Origin: Sipunculus nudus
Taxonomy: Eukaryota; Annelida; Sipuncula; Golfingiida; Sipunculidae
Direction: 5' to 3'
NCBI GenBank assembly: GCA_026874595.1
Contig: CM049321.1
Span: forward strand, 46,555,797 to 46,619,796
Length of the DNA: 64,000 nt
Shown here: one piece after another, positions 22,240 through 33,507 of the stretch
Layout of the letters: the number at the start of each line of letters is the position of its first letter
How positions within the stretch are numbered: position 1 is the stretch's first letter
Made by a program: the position numbers and the translations under genes
The notes under the pieces: model-generated
What the model saw: the letters and a program-made list of their open reading frames with translations, nothing else
Databases searched by the model: none
Told to the model about the DNA's origin: nothing

Positions 22240-23994
22240 CGTACTTGGATATCACTGCTGGAGTGGCTTAATTTAATCAAATTACTTAATGTGAATAAAT
22301 CGGCGTCATAACAGATCCGCTCGTTATCAAAAGTTTGTAAAACCGATTCTCTTGAAGCAGAGGTGTGGATGATACTTACTCCTTGTGCTTTTGTACTTTT
22401 TACATCCATGGCCGAATACCAGATTTAAGCGCACTACTCTCATAACTCCCGAGTGCCAAATTTGACCAAAAAACATGAAAGAGTCAAGAATGTACTTGGT
22501 GTAAAAAAAATCTTTTGGCCAATACTAGAGCAAAATACGACTTTGGACCAGTAATGTGATTTAGAGACCACCGCCTCACGATATTTGAAAAAAAAAATTC
22601 TGTAAACAAGAAAAGTGTCAACTTGAAAATTCAGAGAATTCCTATGTGGCCGTTTTTTTTACAAAGTTAACAGATAACCCTATCTTGATGGATGCACAAG
22701 AAACCATAAATTATCAATATCCATGGCAAGAACCCGAGAACGAGAGTGTCAATCGTTACTTGCATTTCGGCCAACAGCCAACATAGAGTGATTGTTGTAG
22801 AAATGAAGGTCAGTCATTGACGATTTACTTACCTTTCGTTTACCTGGCATGCAAAACTTAAAGTTATCGGATAATACATGTTTACATTTCGATGTACATT
22901 TATATATTTAGAATCATCAGTTCAAGGCTTGTGGTTAAAATGATCAAATAATTATTAGGTAAACGCGATAGCCAAATGCTCGGGTTCAAATCTCATTATA
23001 TTTACATTAGGGATACCCAGTTTGTAGGACAACGGGACCTAAAGGACATTAGTGATTGTTAGCTTTGTACGTGATTCCTGTTACAAAATTCTAATTTAAA
23101 TACAAGTGAGTATATTAAAGTCATGCTAAAATGCGGGGTTCCTTTATGTTTACAAAGGACCACCGGATGTTACACTCTCTAAGAAAAAGCTGAATCATGC
23201 GCCCCTGAACCACATCGGCATCACGTACACGATGTGTCATTTACAAATATCGCTTTCGCAGGCAGAGATACTTTTATTGCAGATGAAAAGAATGAATACA
23301 GATTAAACGTACAGCATAAAGCCTAAGCCGGATTAAGCATGAAATCCGAAATTTAAATAAATAGAGACTTGATATTTTCTCCAGAGAACGTTGAAGCCGA
23401 AAATCCTAAGGCAGATACATGCATTATGAAATTATTTAACCATGACATTACCTTGCACAACATAAATATGCATAATAAAATATAACAACATATGGCGTTT
23501 GTAAAAATCTTGTTACAATATAGGCCCATACGTAGTTCGCGTGATTTTCTCTATAATTATATATTATAAATCCAGTCTTTTTTTTCGCACAACGTACATC
23601 GTAAACGATATGATTAAAAGGGGTTGAATCTATACGCAACTCAACAGTTTTATTTTATAATAAAACGTGGATGTTTTCGTGTTGATGAGATATCTCCTGA
23701 AATTCAGCTTTGATATCGTCAGAACTGGTGAACATATATAATGAATTGTGTGTAACCACTATATTCTTAATATATACAGAATTTCGATCATTTATATGCT
23801 TAATAATCCATAATCTCATTGAAGACAACATTTTAAAAGCTTGGGGCATATAATAATGCTCGAATATACACTGGACGTATAACAACATGTTTCCCTTTCC
23901 ATATCTGCTATCTAAGTACGCATATTCTATAAAGGGTTTCATTGAAACCGATAAGTTGACACTTGCGTATGTTTTTTTCAAGAAATGTCACATT
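22240..23994. other. Duplicated intergenic block and putative TRIM 3' UTR
   Basis: Homologous to 13440-15161. Nothing here looks coding. The final 340 bases next to the TRIM stop are the likely 3' UTR on the minus strand, ended by the poly(A) signal at 23649-23654. A minus-strand open frame of about 108 codons lies in this UTR, but its counterpart in unit 1 is shorter and shifted, which argues against a real protein. Confidence 0.5.
23649..23654 (-). terminator. Candidate poly(A) signal of the intact TRIM gene
   Basis: TTTATT on the plus strand gives AATAAA on the gene strand, about 340 bases past the stop codon. In the broken paralogue the same hexamer reads AATGAA. Confidence 0.4.
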
Positions 23995-25836
23995 TTATAA
24001 CCACTTATATAAAGACAGGGAAGATCCGTTTGCAACCCAAAGGTATGGGAACTTGCATGCAATATACCATGGCTGTTTTATTTCTTCGTCCTCCGTTAAC
24101 AGATGACCCAGGAATGAGCCATCACTTAGTGAGAACTTGGATATACACTGCCCCCCATTGTCAGCGACCAGAAGTGTGTCAGTGCCCAGGATTGACACGT
24201 CAAACGGGGCGATCATGCTTTGCCCACATTCCCCTTCTCCAAGTTTATGCAGCAGGGAACCTTCAGCGTCATACACCAACACTTCTCCCACTGTTGCTCG
24301 CGCTACAACGGTCAAATTGGATCCGGCATGCGGCACAACTCTCATAAATCCTGGTGATATATAGGTCATCTCCGTGCCTTTGTCATCTTTTCCACATCTG
24401 TACACCCCATTCTCCCCGAAACGATTTTCTGCTAAGAGAAACGAATTCCATGTCTTATTATACACCATTGAACATATACTCCCATGCAGCTGCTTTATAC
24501 AGCTGACTTCCCGTTTGAAGCTGTCGATGTCAATACTAATCATTGTCTGGTTGTCGGCACACAGAATCTCTAGTGTCCCGTCATGTGTTGTTATCCATTT
24601 CACTCTATTTGCATCCCCAGTACTGGCACAGTGGTATCCTCCAAGCACTCGTCCGTCTGTATCGTACCTGATAACGTGATCGCTTCCGTATACGGCGACT
24701 AAAGCTGAAAAGTCTTCCAGCACCTCGAGCCCTGCACAACTTTTCTTCTTGCTTGTCCATTGCAATGTGGGCTTTCCCATAGCCATGGCTTGACGAACCC
24801 TTTGGTAATTCCGGTGCAAATCAGCAGACACACTTTCAGACTGGCTCCCAATCATAAAATGAGAGTGCTCCATGCTTTTGGTACCAGATGCAGGTAATGG
24901 CCTTTCACAATCTTCCCTAGCTTTCATCAGCTTTTTGCGTAGCTTAGCTTTAATGATTGTAAAGTTGGATATACGCCCGTATGCCTTCCCTTTGTTTGAT
25001 CTGTAAAGTTTAAGGTCTTGCCCGGTCAATGAATGTTTATATTTCTCAGCGGCGAGTGATTTCTTCCAACCTTCAGTATTTTGTAAGCGGTAGTTTTTAT
25101 ATGTGTCGGTGATCTGGGTATCTATGGTGTCTTTCATGATCTCTCCTGCAACTGTGAGAAGAGCACAATTTTCCTTAAGATACTGCTCCTCTGCTTCTTG
25201 GATAGTGTCCATCTTGGCTTTCTTCCTTTGGTATATATCTTGTAAATGCTCCAGGTCCTGTTCAACGGAAGTTTCAAGTCTGTTTACACCTTCCTCTAAC
25301 TGGACAGTTTCATGTTTTTCGTGGATACGAGAAAAAATGCAGTCTACGCATAGCCCTACCCAGCACGTGGTACATACATGAGTGACCTTACTTCCATGCA
25401 ATTCACAAAGCTCAGTTATGACGTCATGACCATTCAACATATCAGACTTTTCGTGAAACTGGTAACAAACCTCACACAGTCGTCTATCGCAAGTGACGCA
25501 TTTCACTATTGCATGCGAACTTTGACCTTTGGGCGTGCAGCCTTGGCATACTAATGGATCGCCCATTTGTGACATCATTTCTTCCAATTCAAAAACTATG
25601 AGGTCGTTTGGAAGACCATCAATGCCATTTCCTGGTAGTTTGGTTTGCCGGCGGCAAATTGGGCAATCCACGGTCGTCTTGTTTTTCCCTGCTTCTATCC
25701 AAGCTGCCAGGCATGATCGACAAAAAGAGTGAAAACAATGTAGACCTTTAGGCATTCGACCACTCTTATTTTCTAAACACATGGCACAGTCAAGGATGCT
25801 TTGTAACCTTGGTTTGGTTGGAAAAGCGGTTGCCAT
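23995..25836 (-). CDS. TRIM-type RING/B-box protein with C-terminal NHL-like propeller, putative E3 ubiquitin ligase
   Basis: One open exon of 613 residues starting at the ATG at 25836, six bases after the splice acceptor TTTTAG. The C3HC4 RING has ligands C17, C20, C34, H36, C39, C42, C58, C61. B-box 1 has C97, C100, C113, C116, C121, C124, H128, H137. B-box 2 has C144, H147, C155, C158, C163, C166, H172, H175. A helical, charged region of about residues 180-330 is the likely coiled coil. The C-terminal about 250 residues contain repeated strands with phrases such as L-L-V-A-D-N-G-G-Q-C-I, typical of NHL/WD-like beta-propeller blades. The family usually transfers ubiquitin, dimerises through the coiled coil and binds its target through the C-terminal domain; many molluscan relatives are expanded and suspected in immunity. 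The substrate is unknown. All zinc ligands are present, so the protein should be functional. Its nearest relative is the broken copy at 15162-17002. Confidence 0.93.
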   Translation of the reverse strand: MATAFPTKPRLQSILDCAMCLENKSGRMPKGLHCFHSFCRSCLAAWIEAGKNKTTVDCPICRRQTKLPGNGIDGLPNDLIVFELEEMMSQMGDPLVCQGCTPKGQSSHAIVKCVTCDRRLCEVCYQFHEKSDMLNGHDVITELCELHGSKVTHVCTTCWVGLCVDCIFSRIHEKHETVQLEEGVNRLETSVEQDLEHLQDIYQRKKAKMDTIQEAEEQYLKENCALLTVAGEIMKDTIDTQITDTYKNYRLQNTEGWKKSLAAEKYKHSLTGQDLKLYRSNKGKAYGRISNFTIIKAKLRKKLMKAREDCERPLPASGTKSMEHSHFMIGSQSESVSADLHRNYQRVRQAMAMGKPTLQWTSKKKSCAGLEVLEDFSALVAVYGSDHVIRYDTDGRVLGGYHCASTGDANRVKWITTHDGTLEILCADNQTMISIDIDSFKREVSCIKQLHGSICSMVYNKTWNSFLLAENRFGENGVYRCGKDDKGTEMTYISPGFMRVVPHAGSNLTVVARATVGEVLVYDAEGSLLHKLGEGECGQSMIAPFDVSILGTDTLLVADNGGQCISKFSLSDGSFLGHLLTEDEEIKQPWYIACKFPYLWVANGSSLSLYKWL

Positions 25837-26990
25837 TCTCTAAAATAAAAAAAGCAATATCAAACATTATGTCAGTTAAATACTAATGATCGAAATATAT
25901 GTAAGCTCTCCTACTGGGCACGTGCATAGAGTGGCCACCTCCATAAAATGGATATCTCTTTAAAGGGCACAGTTTGATACAGTCACAAGGGTGCCCTCGG
26001 TAAATATTTATGCAGTTCATGATTTACAGATACAAAAAGGTAGATAATAGGAACACACTGCAGTCTATAATTCAAATATAGTAGAGGACACATCTAACCG
26101 GGTTCCACAGGCCTACTTAACCTAAATGTCTACACACGGTATGTAAAGGGGCAGATATGTGAGGCTGACAGCTTTTAATGACAGCGGGTGTTAGACAGGT
26201 GTCGAATATATCGAGTTACAGATTACGGGTTATAGCTGACTATAACGCAAGTGCATCGAATATGAGAAGTGAAGTGAAAGTTGTTTACAACGGCCGAGAT
26301 GTGCGATATTATGATAAACGTATGTAAGTCAAGATAGTAGGAAAAACAACATACCGGTTCTATCTTTGGTCAAGTCGGGATTTACTGAGCTATTATTTCA
26401 GATTTACCACACATGTTTGCTACCTTCCTTTGCCCTTGCGAACACAATGAGGCTTCGAACAAATATCAAATAAAAATGAACTGCCTGTTATATATATGTG
26501 TTACTGTCATCTACTCGGTCAGTAAGTCGAACTGGTCATGGTCCAATATTCACTCCTACTTTGTAATATAGTTTTTATCTGGGTGATGAATTACCCTTTC
26601 GATAACGACGTTCATTTATCAGAGTTAATTATGATAATACGAAACATCTGGTCTACCTCCTCAAATAAATACGGTCGCCGTTATCTGAGCATGAGTGCAT
26701 CTGGCAGATGGTTTTAGGCTGACATATGAGCATACTGATAATCGGGGATAATATATTATTTTAATCCAAAATAATTATTTAGATAGGTCTGAATTCTGTC
26801 AATTCGATTAGGCTCCTGTATATATAAAATAACTCGTGTTATACTGGAAAGTTTTTGAGAATATATATATATATATATTATGCGTACCTGCTTGGTTGCA
26901 GTAATAATATTGAGCTTTAAACTGTTACAAGTAAACTGATGCATTGCCCGTTTCAGGAGGCATATTGAAAATGATTAGATAATGATGAAA
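25837..26990 (-). other. TRIM upstream region with predicted 5' intron
   Basis: On the minus strand, a donor-like GAACCG/GTATGT at about 26354 and the acceptor at 25840 would enclose an intron of about 515 bases. That leaves a non-coding first exon around 26355-26450. Both sites are conserved in the duplicated copy, though the donor differs there (GTAGGT). A (TA)n tract sits at 26861-26880. The promoter itself is not recognisable. This is inference from splice-like motifs only. Confidence 0.35.
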
Positions 26991-27019
26991 AATATATTAT
27001 CAATCCCCCTTTTATGGGA

Positions 27020-28168
27020 CCCATTAACATTAATTAAGTGTCGATCAATATACGCTCATTCATTTGAAAATGCAACACATTTTTTTTGTATATTCAATCT
27101 TCATATACTACACAGCAACATTTGTGGCTATATAATGATAGTGTGTGGGGGTTTTCTGGTGTCTTCAGGCTACATAAGGATAAAGTGCACAACATATTTG
27201 AAAAGTCCCAGGAGGCGTTGACCAAATAAATTCACCATTTGAATAATTTGCAAGGTTGGAGCGTTTAACTCAAATGACCATTATCTAAACGTTCGCCTGA
27301 TCCAACCGTTGACACATGAGTACATTCTTAACACAGATGCCACCAAAAAAAAAAAACCCGGGTTTTCAAACACTTATATACGTAATTGTATAGAATCTAT
27401 AGGTAGATAACAATTCATGGATCTTCATCCTAAAGGCCTAAGCAACGCTTTCACCAGACTGACTTTCTTCACCGGATAGCTTGCTTTTCATGGCCGCCGT
27501 ACCAGTTAATTCATGAATTATGAGCAAGCAAGCATGTGATAAGACCGAAAACAGACTAAGTGTATAAACTAGATGTATGTTATCACTTAGTCGTCGTAAG
27601 AGAGGTCCCCGAATCCAGCCAGTCGACCCCGAGGGCTGGGGTAGCTCTAGCGCCATACCAGCCCTCTGACATTACGACCAGATTACTGACTGTCAGAGTG
27701 CCTTTATATCGAGTTCTGAGTAACGCATTATCAGGCCCCTTAAGGATACAAATATTTTCGTCATTTTTTACAACTCTTCATGGCCCACAGGTAGACTGTC
27801 AATTGACATAATCCAGACTAATCGTTAGAATTTGTGTGTACATTCTGAAAACACCAAACATGAGCGAGAAAAGTTCCGTGTTAACTCAGCATGTTGGTAA
27901 ACCCCTCAGCATGTTTGTTGAATTTCTGATCGCATGAATACAGACATGGCTCGCACGGGTTACAAGAAGCAGCCAACTTGTACGCGATACAGAAAATGAC
28001 TTGTTACCATAGAGACGGGGTTTCAGTTTGGGTTGTTAGTTTAAATGTATTCTTTTGATTTAATTCATCATTCGTAGCATAATGTTAAGATTATTTGCTG
28101 TTTACCAAAATATGAACGGAACATGATGGAAGACCACTGTCTTGCATTTATCGATATTGCTTGTATCA
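27020..28168. repeat. Duplicated block at the unit junction (copy 2)
   Basis: Homologous to 20641-21520. It ends TTGCTTGT, after which similarity to the first copy stops. No gene is recognised; short open frames on both strands are not conserved in the other copy. Confidence 0.6.
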
Positions 28169-28739
28169 TGTCTCAAGTAGGCTTACCAGCCCATTATCAT
28201 TGCCTTCTGAGTCGGGTTTTCACGGCTAGGCTTGCTCCTTCATTTCAGCTGGTTAACCATTTCATGATGGTTGATAATGGTTTATGACTGTTACACATGT
28301 AAAACTGAGTTTCTGGCTTGATGGTTCTTGTGTGGAATCACTAATTACCTGATCTTCTTCTGTATAAATGTTATTGACAATGGCTCGTTCTATGTTTCCT
28401 TACAGAATTATTCCTTCACTCTGTTCTCTCCTTGTTGTCTACGTGACCCCTATTTCTCCTCGACCCACTGAATACCTACTACTTTTTACTCGACTCACTC
28501 TACTTTCGGAAAAATTTCTCACATTTTAATACACATACGGTTCTACATTTACCATAGATCCAATGGATACGCATATAAACTTTTAATTAATATATTTTTT
28601 TGGTGGAGGAAATCATTTTTTTAAATGCTGACTTTTCTCATTCTTAACTTAAGTACATGTATATACATCTGCAGAGTTTCCATTTTGGACTACTTGACAG
28701 GGCAGTAGCACTCGCTTCCTATCATATTTTATTCTTTTA

Positions 28740-28978
28740 CCCTGGTGTCACCCAGTCCCGGTTTCTCCCGCACCTGTGGGTCCTGGGTGTGTAATCATCC
28801 CTATTGCGGGTCATAACACCGAGGAATCCGGCAAAGGCGCATCTTCCCATTAAGCCTGCATACTTGGCTGGGGGCCAACCATGAGAAAAATCTCACCGCC
28901 TCGGCTGAGATCCAACCCACGATCTCGCGGCTTTGAGTCCTACGCTCTACCCCTCAGCCACAGAAGCCGGTTACTGCC
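28740..28978 (-). mobile_element. tRNA-derived SINE
   Basis: On the minus strand the head (about 28978-28895) has an A-box-like TGGCTGAGGGGTAGAGCG and, about 35 bases later, a B-box-like GTGGGTTGGATCTCAG, the internal RNA polymerase III promoter pattern of tRNA-derived SINEs. The body continues with a GACCCACAGGTGCGGGAG segment shared with 5947-6034 and 6370-6457, and ends in an A-rich GTAAAAGAATAAAATATG tail. I could not see clear target-site duplications. The tRNA-like head is too imperfect to be a working tRNA gene. Confidence 0.7.
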
Positions 28979-29799
28979 CATGGCATGTTTTATGCCCTAA
29001 CTGTCCCAATTGCTTAATGGGAGGCAAATAAGCTAATTAACAGTCTTAATTGCTAGGAGGCGAGTAAGCTAATTAACGATCTTAACTGATAGTAGATATA
29101 TCATCCCCGGTCGGAAAGAGCATGGCACGAGTGCAGCCGGACGTTAATAACCACAGGTACTGGTGGTATATATTGCCTAATTGCGTCTACCGACAAAACA
29201 TTTTTACCAATATATGGATACAGAATTAAAATATCAACTCAAATGAAACTCATAGTGTATATTAGTTAACAATATTCATAATATACATTTTACATACCAG
29301 TTTCAGATTTCTTCTGCACCAACGTTTTGATCAACAGCACGGTAGGCGTTGACGAAGCTGCCTGATCACAAGTGATGTCTGTGACAAAAATAGATCACGT
29401 GATTGTCGTATGATTACTTGAGGACATTGACTCTTCTCATATTATCACTAAATAGAGTACCAAGTAGTTCGGGTGAAGGGCACAGGTACTCGTGGCCTGT
29501 ATAAGTGCAAGGTATATAAAATGAATGTCTTATATAAGAGGAAACGTAAGAGGTTGCTATTTGTTTAGCTGCTTGGCCGCCCATGTACTCATTGAAGTGA
29601 ATTGCACAAATATAAAATACATGTATAAAACAACATGAATAGAATAAGGTGTTTTAGGATTGACGATTACTTGAACAACATTTCCTACAAATGGTGGTGC
29701 CTCTTCCTACCGGCAACAACAATTCCTGTAGTTTATAGTTCTAATTATTAAAATGTTTAAGTTCCAAAATACGATTATTATTCCCTGAATAGGAGGGGC

Positions 29800-29821
29800 G
29801 GGGGGGGGGGGGGGGGGGGGG
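29800..29821 (+). repeat. Poly-G tract
   Basis: Twenty-two consecutive G preceded by a GGAGGGGC block. It may form a G-quadruplex; length is likely variable and may be misassembled. Confidence 0.9.
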
Positions 29822-30752
29822 TCATAACATTGACTATCCTCTCCTTGCTAATAACCGCTGCGGGGGAGGTATATACCCCAAACCCTCGTGTTCTGACGCC
29901 CATGACACTACTAAGTGTTATATACAATTACTCGTTGCAAGTGCATTTCCCGTCAAGGTTGGCCTGTTACAAATATGAAAAATGATTACAGAATCATTGT
30001 GACATTTAAATCAAAGGAAATGAGCTTGTCCATAAACCGGTCTGCATAACCCGAGGGCTTGGACAGTCGAATGGTAAAATGGCCAGCTGTCTCCTCTGGC
30101 ATCCGAATTTAATCTCCTTGGTGGATTTGAGAGGGGGTGTGGTATAGCACATGTATATATATATACATATACATACATTTTAACATGTGTTCACTAGGGG
30201 TTTTCCCCAAGGATAAACCAATGAAATTCTTATTAATAAAAGTATAGAAGTATAACAAAGAAATATGAGATATTTCAAATGTATGTTAAAAAAAGTGATG
30301 AATTTCATAATATTATTTTAAAAGAATACGCGCCCAAAACAAATTTTTACCCCCCCCCAGGTATCCGACATACGACGTCTGGGTTTTAGTCAGTACATAA
30401 AATCTCTATACTATTATCGCTCCCCATCTATTTCAGAGGTAACGAACGCAGCAGTGGGTACGTTGACAGTTGACAGTGTGTGCAGGTCTGTGTGCCCATT
30501 CGGACAGTTTTCAGCTCCGGATTTCATCATTGTGTTAAGAAAGGTATGGCCATACGACATTAATTATATTTATTTCAAATATTCATTGGGGGGGGGGGGG
30601 GGGGCAGTAGTACTCATATTATTAGTAGACTAGCCCCATTTAATCAGACTCAATATATGGCAGGGCCTAATAATATTTAGTCCGATTAAATCGATATAGT
30701 GAGAGTATCTACAATATAAGCCTCAGACTACACACCACCCAATGCCCTTATA

Positions 30753-31238
30753 CAGGGCGTAAAATTAACTATTTTATCCACCTGAAATGGGGTCTGGAAC
30801 CCTAAAAAATTTGCCGGACCCCACATGATTCCACCTGACCCCACATGGTTGTTTTTTAAGTTGTTTATCTACTTCTCTCAGGCAGAAAACAAAACAATTG
30901 ACCCAGAGGAGTGGGAGTGTGCTACCATTCTATGACACTCTATGCAAACTACTGTTCGTTATCTTAGGTTCCCAGTGTTATTTCCATATATGGAAATATT
31001 CTATTTGCGGAGCAAGCAATCTAATAGCAGGCGTATTCACGGTTAGACGTCACACAGGTAATATTATAACTGTCAACAGACCTCCGGCGGGAAACATTCA
31101 CTTGTCTTTTCATCAGAGTTACATGAATAGTAAAAAAAAATATGCCGGAAAAGGGGTCCGGTGCCTGGATGACTTTTACCGGACCCCTCAGAAAACTACC
31201 TGCCATTTCCTGGGGTCAGGCGTTAATTTTCCGCCCTG
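30753..31238. mobile_element. MITE, hAT-like terminal inverted repeats
   Basis: The left end CAGGGCGTAAAATTAAC and the right end GTTAATTTTCCGCCCTG are inverted repeats differing at one base. The 486-bp element is flanked on both sides by TTATA (30748-30752 and 31239-31243), a possible 5-bp target duplication. A perfect 11-bp stem (AGGGGTCCGGT at 31152-31162, its complement at 31178-31188) forms a subterminal hairpin near the right end. The CAGGG start resembles hAT ends, but hAT duplications are usually 8 bp, so the superfamily is uncertain. An open frame crosses it and continues beyond the right end, so it is not a transposase. Confidence 0.65.
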
Positions 31239-32109
31239 TTATATAATAGACCATTTCAGCATCTCAAGACTCGCAATGCATGCTAGTCAGGGTCAAAGGT
31301 CACCATTACCAAAACACGTTCCTAGAGCAGACATGTGCAAGGCAGAAATGGCGGAACGTCACGTTCCAACCCTTTCTATATATCTATTAATATTTTCAGT
31401 CGACGCCTCCCATAGAATATTGCATCCTTAATAAGTGTTACACATTGCCCCTAAGCAGGTTAGAGCTTTTCTGCTGGCCTTTTTAAACAAAATGTAACAA
31501 ATACGGCACTTGTGCAGTTGCTCACTTCATGTGGCTCACAATTCACACTGGTGAAATATTCAAGTGGACCATTGACGGTGCTTCACATTTAACTTATTTA
31601 TATGTAGAAATGTCTTTGTCAACACTTTGATATGAAGGTTAGTAACCATTTATAAATCATGAGTATTTTAATTAGATGTACTTTTTTTTTTTTTTTTCTC
31701 GAAATGCATCTTTATAACTTTCTCAAATTTCATTGTCCTGATTCCTGTGTTAATAACACTATAGTTTATTATAACACTGTTAATGTGTTATGTTGAAGGC
31801 CTGTGTTTCAAGACATAATTCCCTTTAGTCCAGATAATGCTTTTATATTTTTATATTTCTTAATAATAATCCACACTAAATCACTGAAGAAATAATTAAT
31901 ACTTATAACTCTCTGACCCTGTCATGAACAAACGGAAATGTTTCATTTAATGTTTCACGTAAATGTTCACAGTTCAGCATGCAAAACTGCTGGACAAGAT
32001 TATTGTTATTTCAAAATTACAAAAAGGTCTGTATGAAGCATATAAGGGCAGTTTCCTTGGAAAATATAAAATATTGGCTGCATAAATCACACAAAAATAC
32101 CATTTTTAT

Positions 32110-32163
32110 ATATATAATATACATGTATATATATGTATGTATGTATATATATATGTATATATA

Positions 32164-32194
<31 letters not shown>

Positions 32195-32204
32195 GTATAT
32201 ACAA
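32110..32204. repeat. TATG/TA microsatellite
   Basis: Mixed TATG, TATATG and TGTG units over about 95 bases, followed by unique sequence. Confidence 0.85.
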
Positions 32205-33332
32205 AGCCATTTATTATATGTTAATATAGACATATACATTGAAGTTTATATCTTTCAGCTTTAAAATTCATTAAAATAATTCTATCATAAACAAAAGTAG
32301 GGGGGCAGTTGCTGCCACTTCTCTTTACAGAGGTATGTGTCAAGTACTGGTTCTACATTATTAAAAATAGAGCTGAAATATTATATCATAATAGATATGG
32401 GTGTAAAAGGTGTAATATATTTCTCTCAAGTGTTACTTAATCATTTGTACTACTAGTACTACTACTGATGCACTACCTACAGAAATTTGGCAGATTAGTA
32501 AAAACGTCAAGAGTATGCCATTTAAATCTAATTAATTCGAATCAATGGCACAGGCCAGAAAAAAATATAGCTTTTTATACATTGTAATTTTGATGCATGG
32601 CACATAATTGTTATTTAGAGGATGTTGCAATGAAGCTTTTTTCTCATCTCCCCCCCCCCCTTCCCCATTGGTATCAAATAGCTAACTTTACCAAAACTTG
32701 GCATCAGGCATAACTTAATAAGACTTGTCTGACCCCCCCCCCCCCAACCCGTAGTATTCCCATTTGCGTTTGAATGCCTATGAGACAAACTGTTTAAAAC
32801 TAATGGTAAATATTTTGATGTTTCCTAGGGTCCATTTTTCATCAAATATCTTGCATAATCAGACAGGCACTCCTGTTTCTTGCTTTTCATCAACTGTACA
32901 TCTGTTTTGTAATATTTAATGTTTTAGGTGAGATACTTTTATTGTTGCAAGTGACATATTTGTTTTTGTTAAATATCAACTATTACCATTTAACTAACAG
33001 TTATTATTGCTGAGTGTGATAGTTTTATTAATCATAACGAAGAGCTAAATGGCAGTGTCCACACCTTTAAGAAACAAAATAAAACATACATAAAAGATGG
33101 GAAATACATATTGATATCTCTCTATATATATAGATATATATAATTATTATATATATTGCTATAAAACTCCAATCTACTGCACTTTTTATAATATTGATAA
33201 TATAGTTCAATATTAATTATATAAAAAATTATCCTAATATAGTTTATAGTAATATGTTTATTTTAAATTATTAAAAATAATGAATTAATAAGCTAAAGCT
33301 AAAATAATTGCCAATAAGTTCATGTAACAAGA

Positions 33333-33337
<5 letters not shown>

Positions 33338-33375
<38 letters not shown>
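33338..33375. repeat. (TA)n microsatellite
   Basis: About 19 TA units, directly before a diverged repeat of the preceding 130 bases: AATAAGTTCATGTAACAAGAAT near 33312 recurs as AATAAGTACATGTAACAAGAAT near 33430. Confidence 0.9.
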
Positions 33376-33380
<5 letters not shown>

Positions 33381-33467
33381 TAGTATTAGTAGCTGTAAAA
33401 TGATAGATTATAGCGAGTAAAAAATTGTCAATAAGTACATGTAACAAGAATATATAGTAACGGCTAG

Positions 33468-33468
<1 letters not shown>

Positions 33469-33507
<39 letters not shown>
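33469..33507. repeat. (TG)n(TA)n microsatellite
   Basis: A TG run followed directly by about 13 TA units. Confidence 0.9.

Larger units (their letters stand above)
21521..28168. repeat. Tandem duplication unit 2 (two-finger fragment, intact TRIM)
   Basis: About 6.6 kb homologous to 12690-21520 minus the 18.0-20.6 kb part. It begins inside a zinc-finger codon series and ends at 28168. Matching offsets (about 8.83 kb for TRIM and its flanks) show collinearity; the offset drops to about 6.4 kb after the missing segment. Confidence 0.75.
28169..30750. other. Intergenic region, no gene recognised
   Basis: Holds the SINE at 28740-28978, a 22-base G-run at 29800-29821, C-runs near 30350 and a G-run near 30590. 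A block near 30650-30690 (ATATATGGCAGGGCCTAATA) recurs near 35240 (TATATGGCAGGGCCTCATA), so the DNA between may be bracketed by a dispersed repeat. No coding exon is visible. Confidence 0.45.

Noticed and set aside
23655-23981. 108-codon minus-strand open frame just after the TRIM stop
   Set aside because: It lies in the putative 3' UTR. The duplicated copy at 14822-15070 is shorter and not frame-conserved, so no selection for a protein is evident.
28895-28978. Genuine tRNA gene
   Set aside because: A and B boxes are present, but the acceptor and anticodon stems do not pair convincingly and it continues into a SINE body.
30898-31431. 177-codon plus-strand open frame
   Set aside because: It starts inside a MITE with no ATG, runs over its inverted end into the neighbouring element and has no recognisable domain.
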